From Gammaproteobacteria bacterium UBA3498 (GTDB lineage Bacteria > Pseudomonadota > Gammaproteobacteria > Pseudomonadales > Pseudohongiellaceae): 7,144 bases of DNA. How positions within the stretch are numbered: the first letter of the stretch is position 1; each line of letters starts with the position of its first letter. Of this stretch, positions 7,102-7,144 are shown piece after piece. The position numbers and the translations under genes were made by a program. Below the pieces are notes generated by a model, which ran no database searches, was not told the DNA's origin, and saw nothing but the letters and a program-made list of their open reading frames with translations. The stretch lies in the NCBI GenBank assembly GCA_002377605.1, contig DFQD01000074.1:1-7144 (forward strand), given 5' to 3'.

Positions 7102-7144
7102 AGGGTGCTCCTCATTTGAAAGGGAGTGCTATTAACTAGTGCTA
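7098..7144 (-). CDS. C-terminal tail (14 codons) of an upstream gene, probably a DUF1592/DUF1585 planctomycete-cytochrome-like protein
   Basis: In the minus-strand frame starting at 7142, the sequence reads ALVNSTPFQMRSTL and then TGA at 7098-7100, which overlaps the DUF1552 ATG as ATGA. The other two frames on this strand hit stops within these bases. The tail resembles how DUF1592/DUF1587/DUF1588/DUF1595/DUF1585 proteins end (a 'Leu-Val..Ser-x-Pro-Phe-x-x-Arg' pattern), and these proteins are commonly encoded immediately before DUF1552 genes. Only 14 codons are visible, so the family call rests on a short motif and gene order. Confidence 0.55.
   Translation of the reverse strand, partial: ALVNSTPFQMRSTL

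Noticed and set aside
7125..7144. Direct repeat AGTGCTA (7125-7131 and 7138-7144)
   Set aside because: It is short and lies within the probable coding tail of the upstream gene, so it is most likely chance.

Overview
The window looks like chromosomal DNA from a Gram-negative bacterium of moderate GC content. A marine-type gammaproteobacterium is my best guess. The reasons are the exported proteins with Sec and Tat signal peptides, the DUF1552/ankyrin gene pair, and compact operons with ATGA overlaps. No rRNA, tRNA, CRISPR array, insertion sequence, phage gene or toxin-antitoxin pair was seen, and base composition is fairly even throughout.

Left part (1-2788): the 5' end of a PLP-dependent aminotransferase gene runs leftward off the window edge. 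Across a 104-base divergent gap with a perfect 6-1-6 palindrome, a two-gene ABC importer operon of the OpuC/ProU type runs rightward. It encodes a short ATPase without a CBS tail, overlapped by ATGA with a single-chain permease plus substrate-binding protein. That fused layout occurs in ergothioneine (EgtU-type) and some quaternary-amine importers. The substrate cannot be read from this sequence.

Middle (2789-4292): a GC-rich hairpin at 2898-2921 separates the importer operon from a convergent, single-gene unit for an exported serine hydrolase (beta-lactamase/esterase, S12 type). A second, similar hairpin at 4246-4276 lies upstream of that gene and ends the next operon.

Right part (4293-7144): a tightly packed leftward operon. 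The last 14 codons of an upstream gene enter from the right edge; the tail resembles the C-terminus of DUF1592/DUF1585 (planctomycete-cytochrome-like) proteins. Its stop overlaps the start of a Tat-exported DUF1552 (HXXSHH) protein. Ten bases after that gene's stop begins a Sec-exported protein made almost entirely of ankyrin repeats. Together they look like a periplasmic or surface three-gene module of unknown function, and this is the least understood part of the window.

The three units (importer, hydrolase, exported DUF operon) are separated by terminators, and the sequence does not show that they work together.
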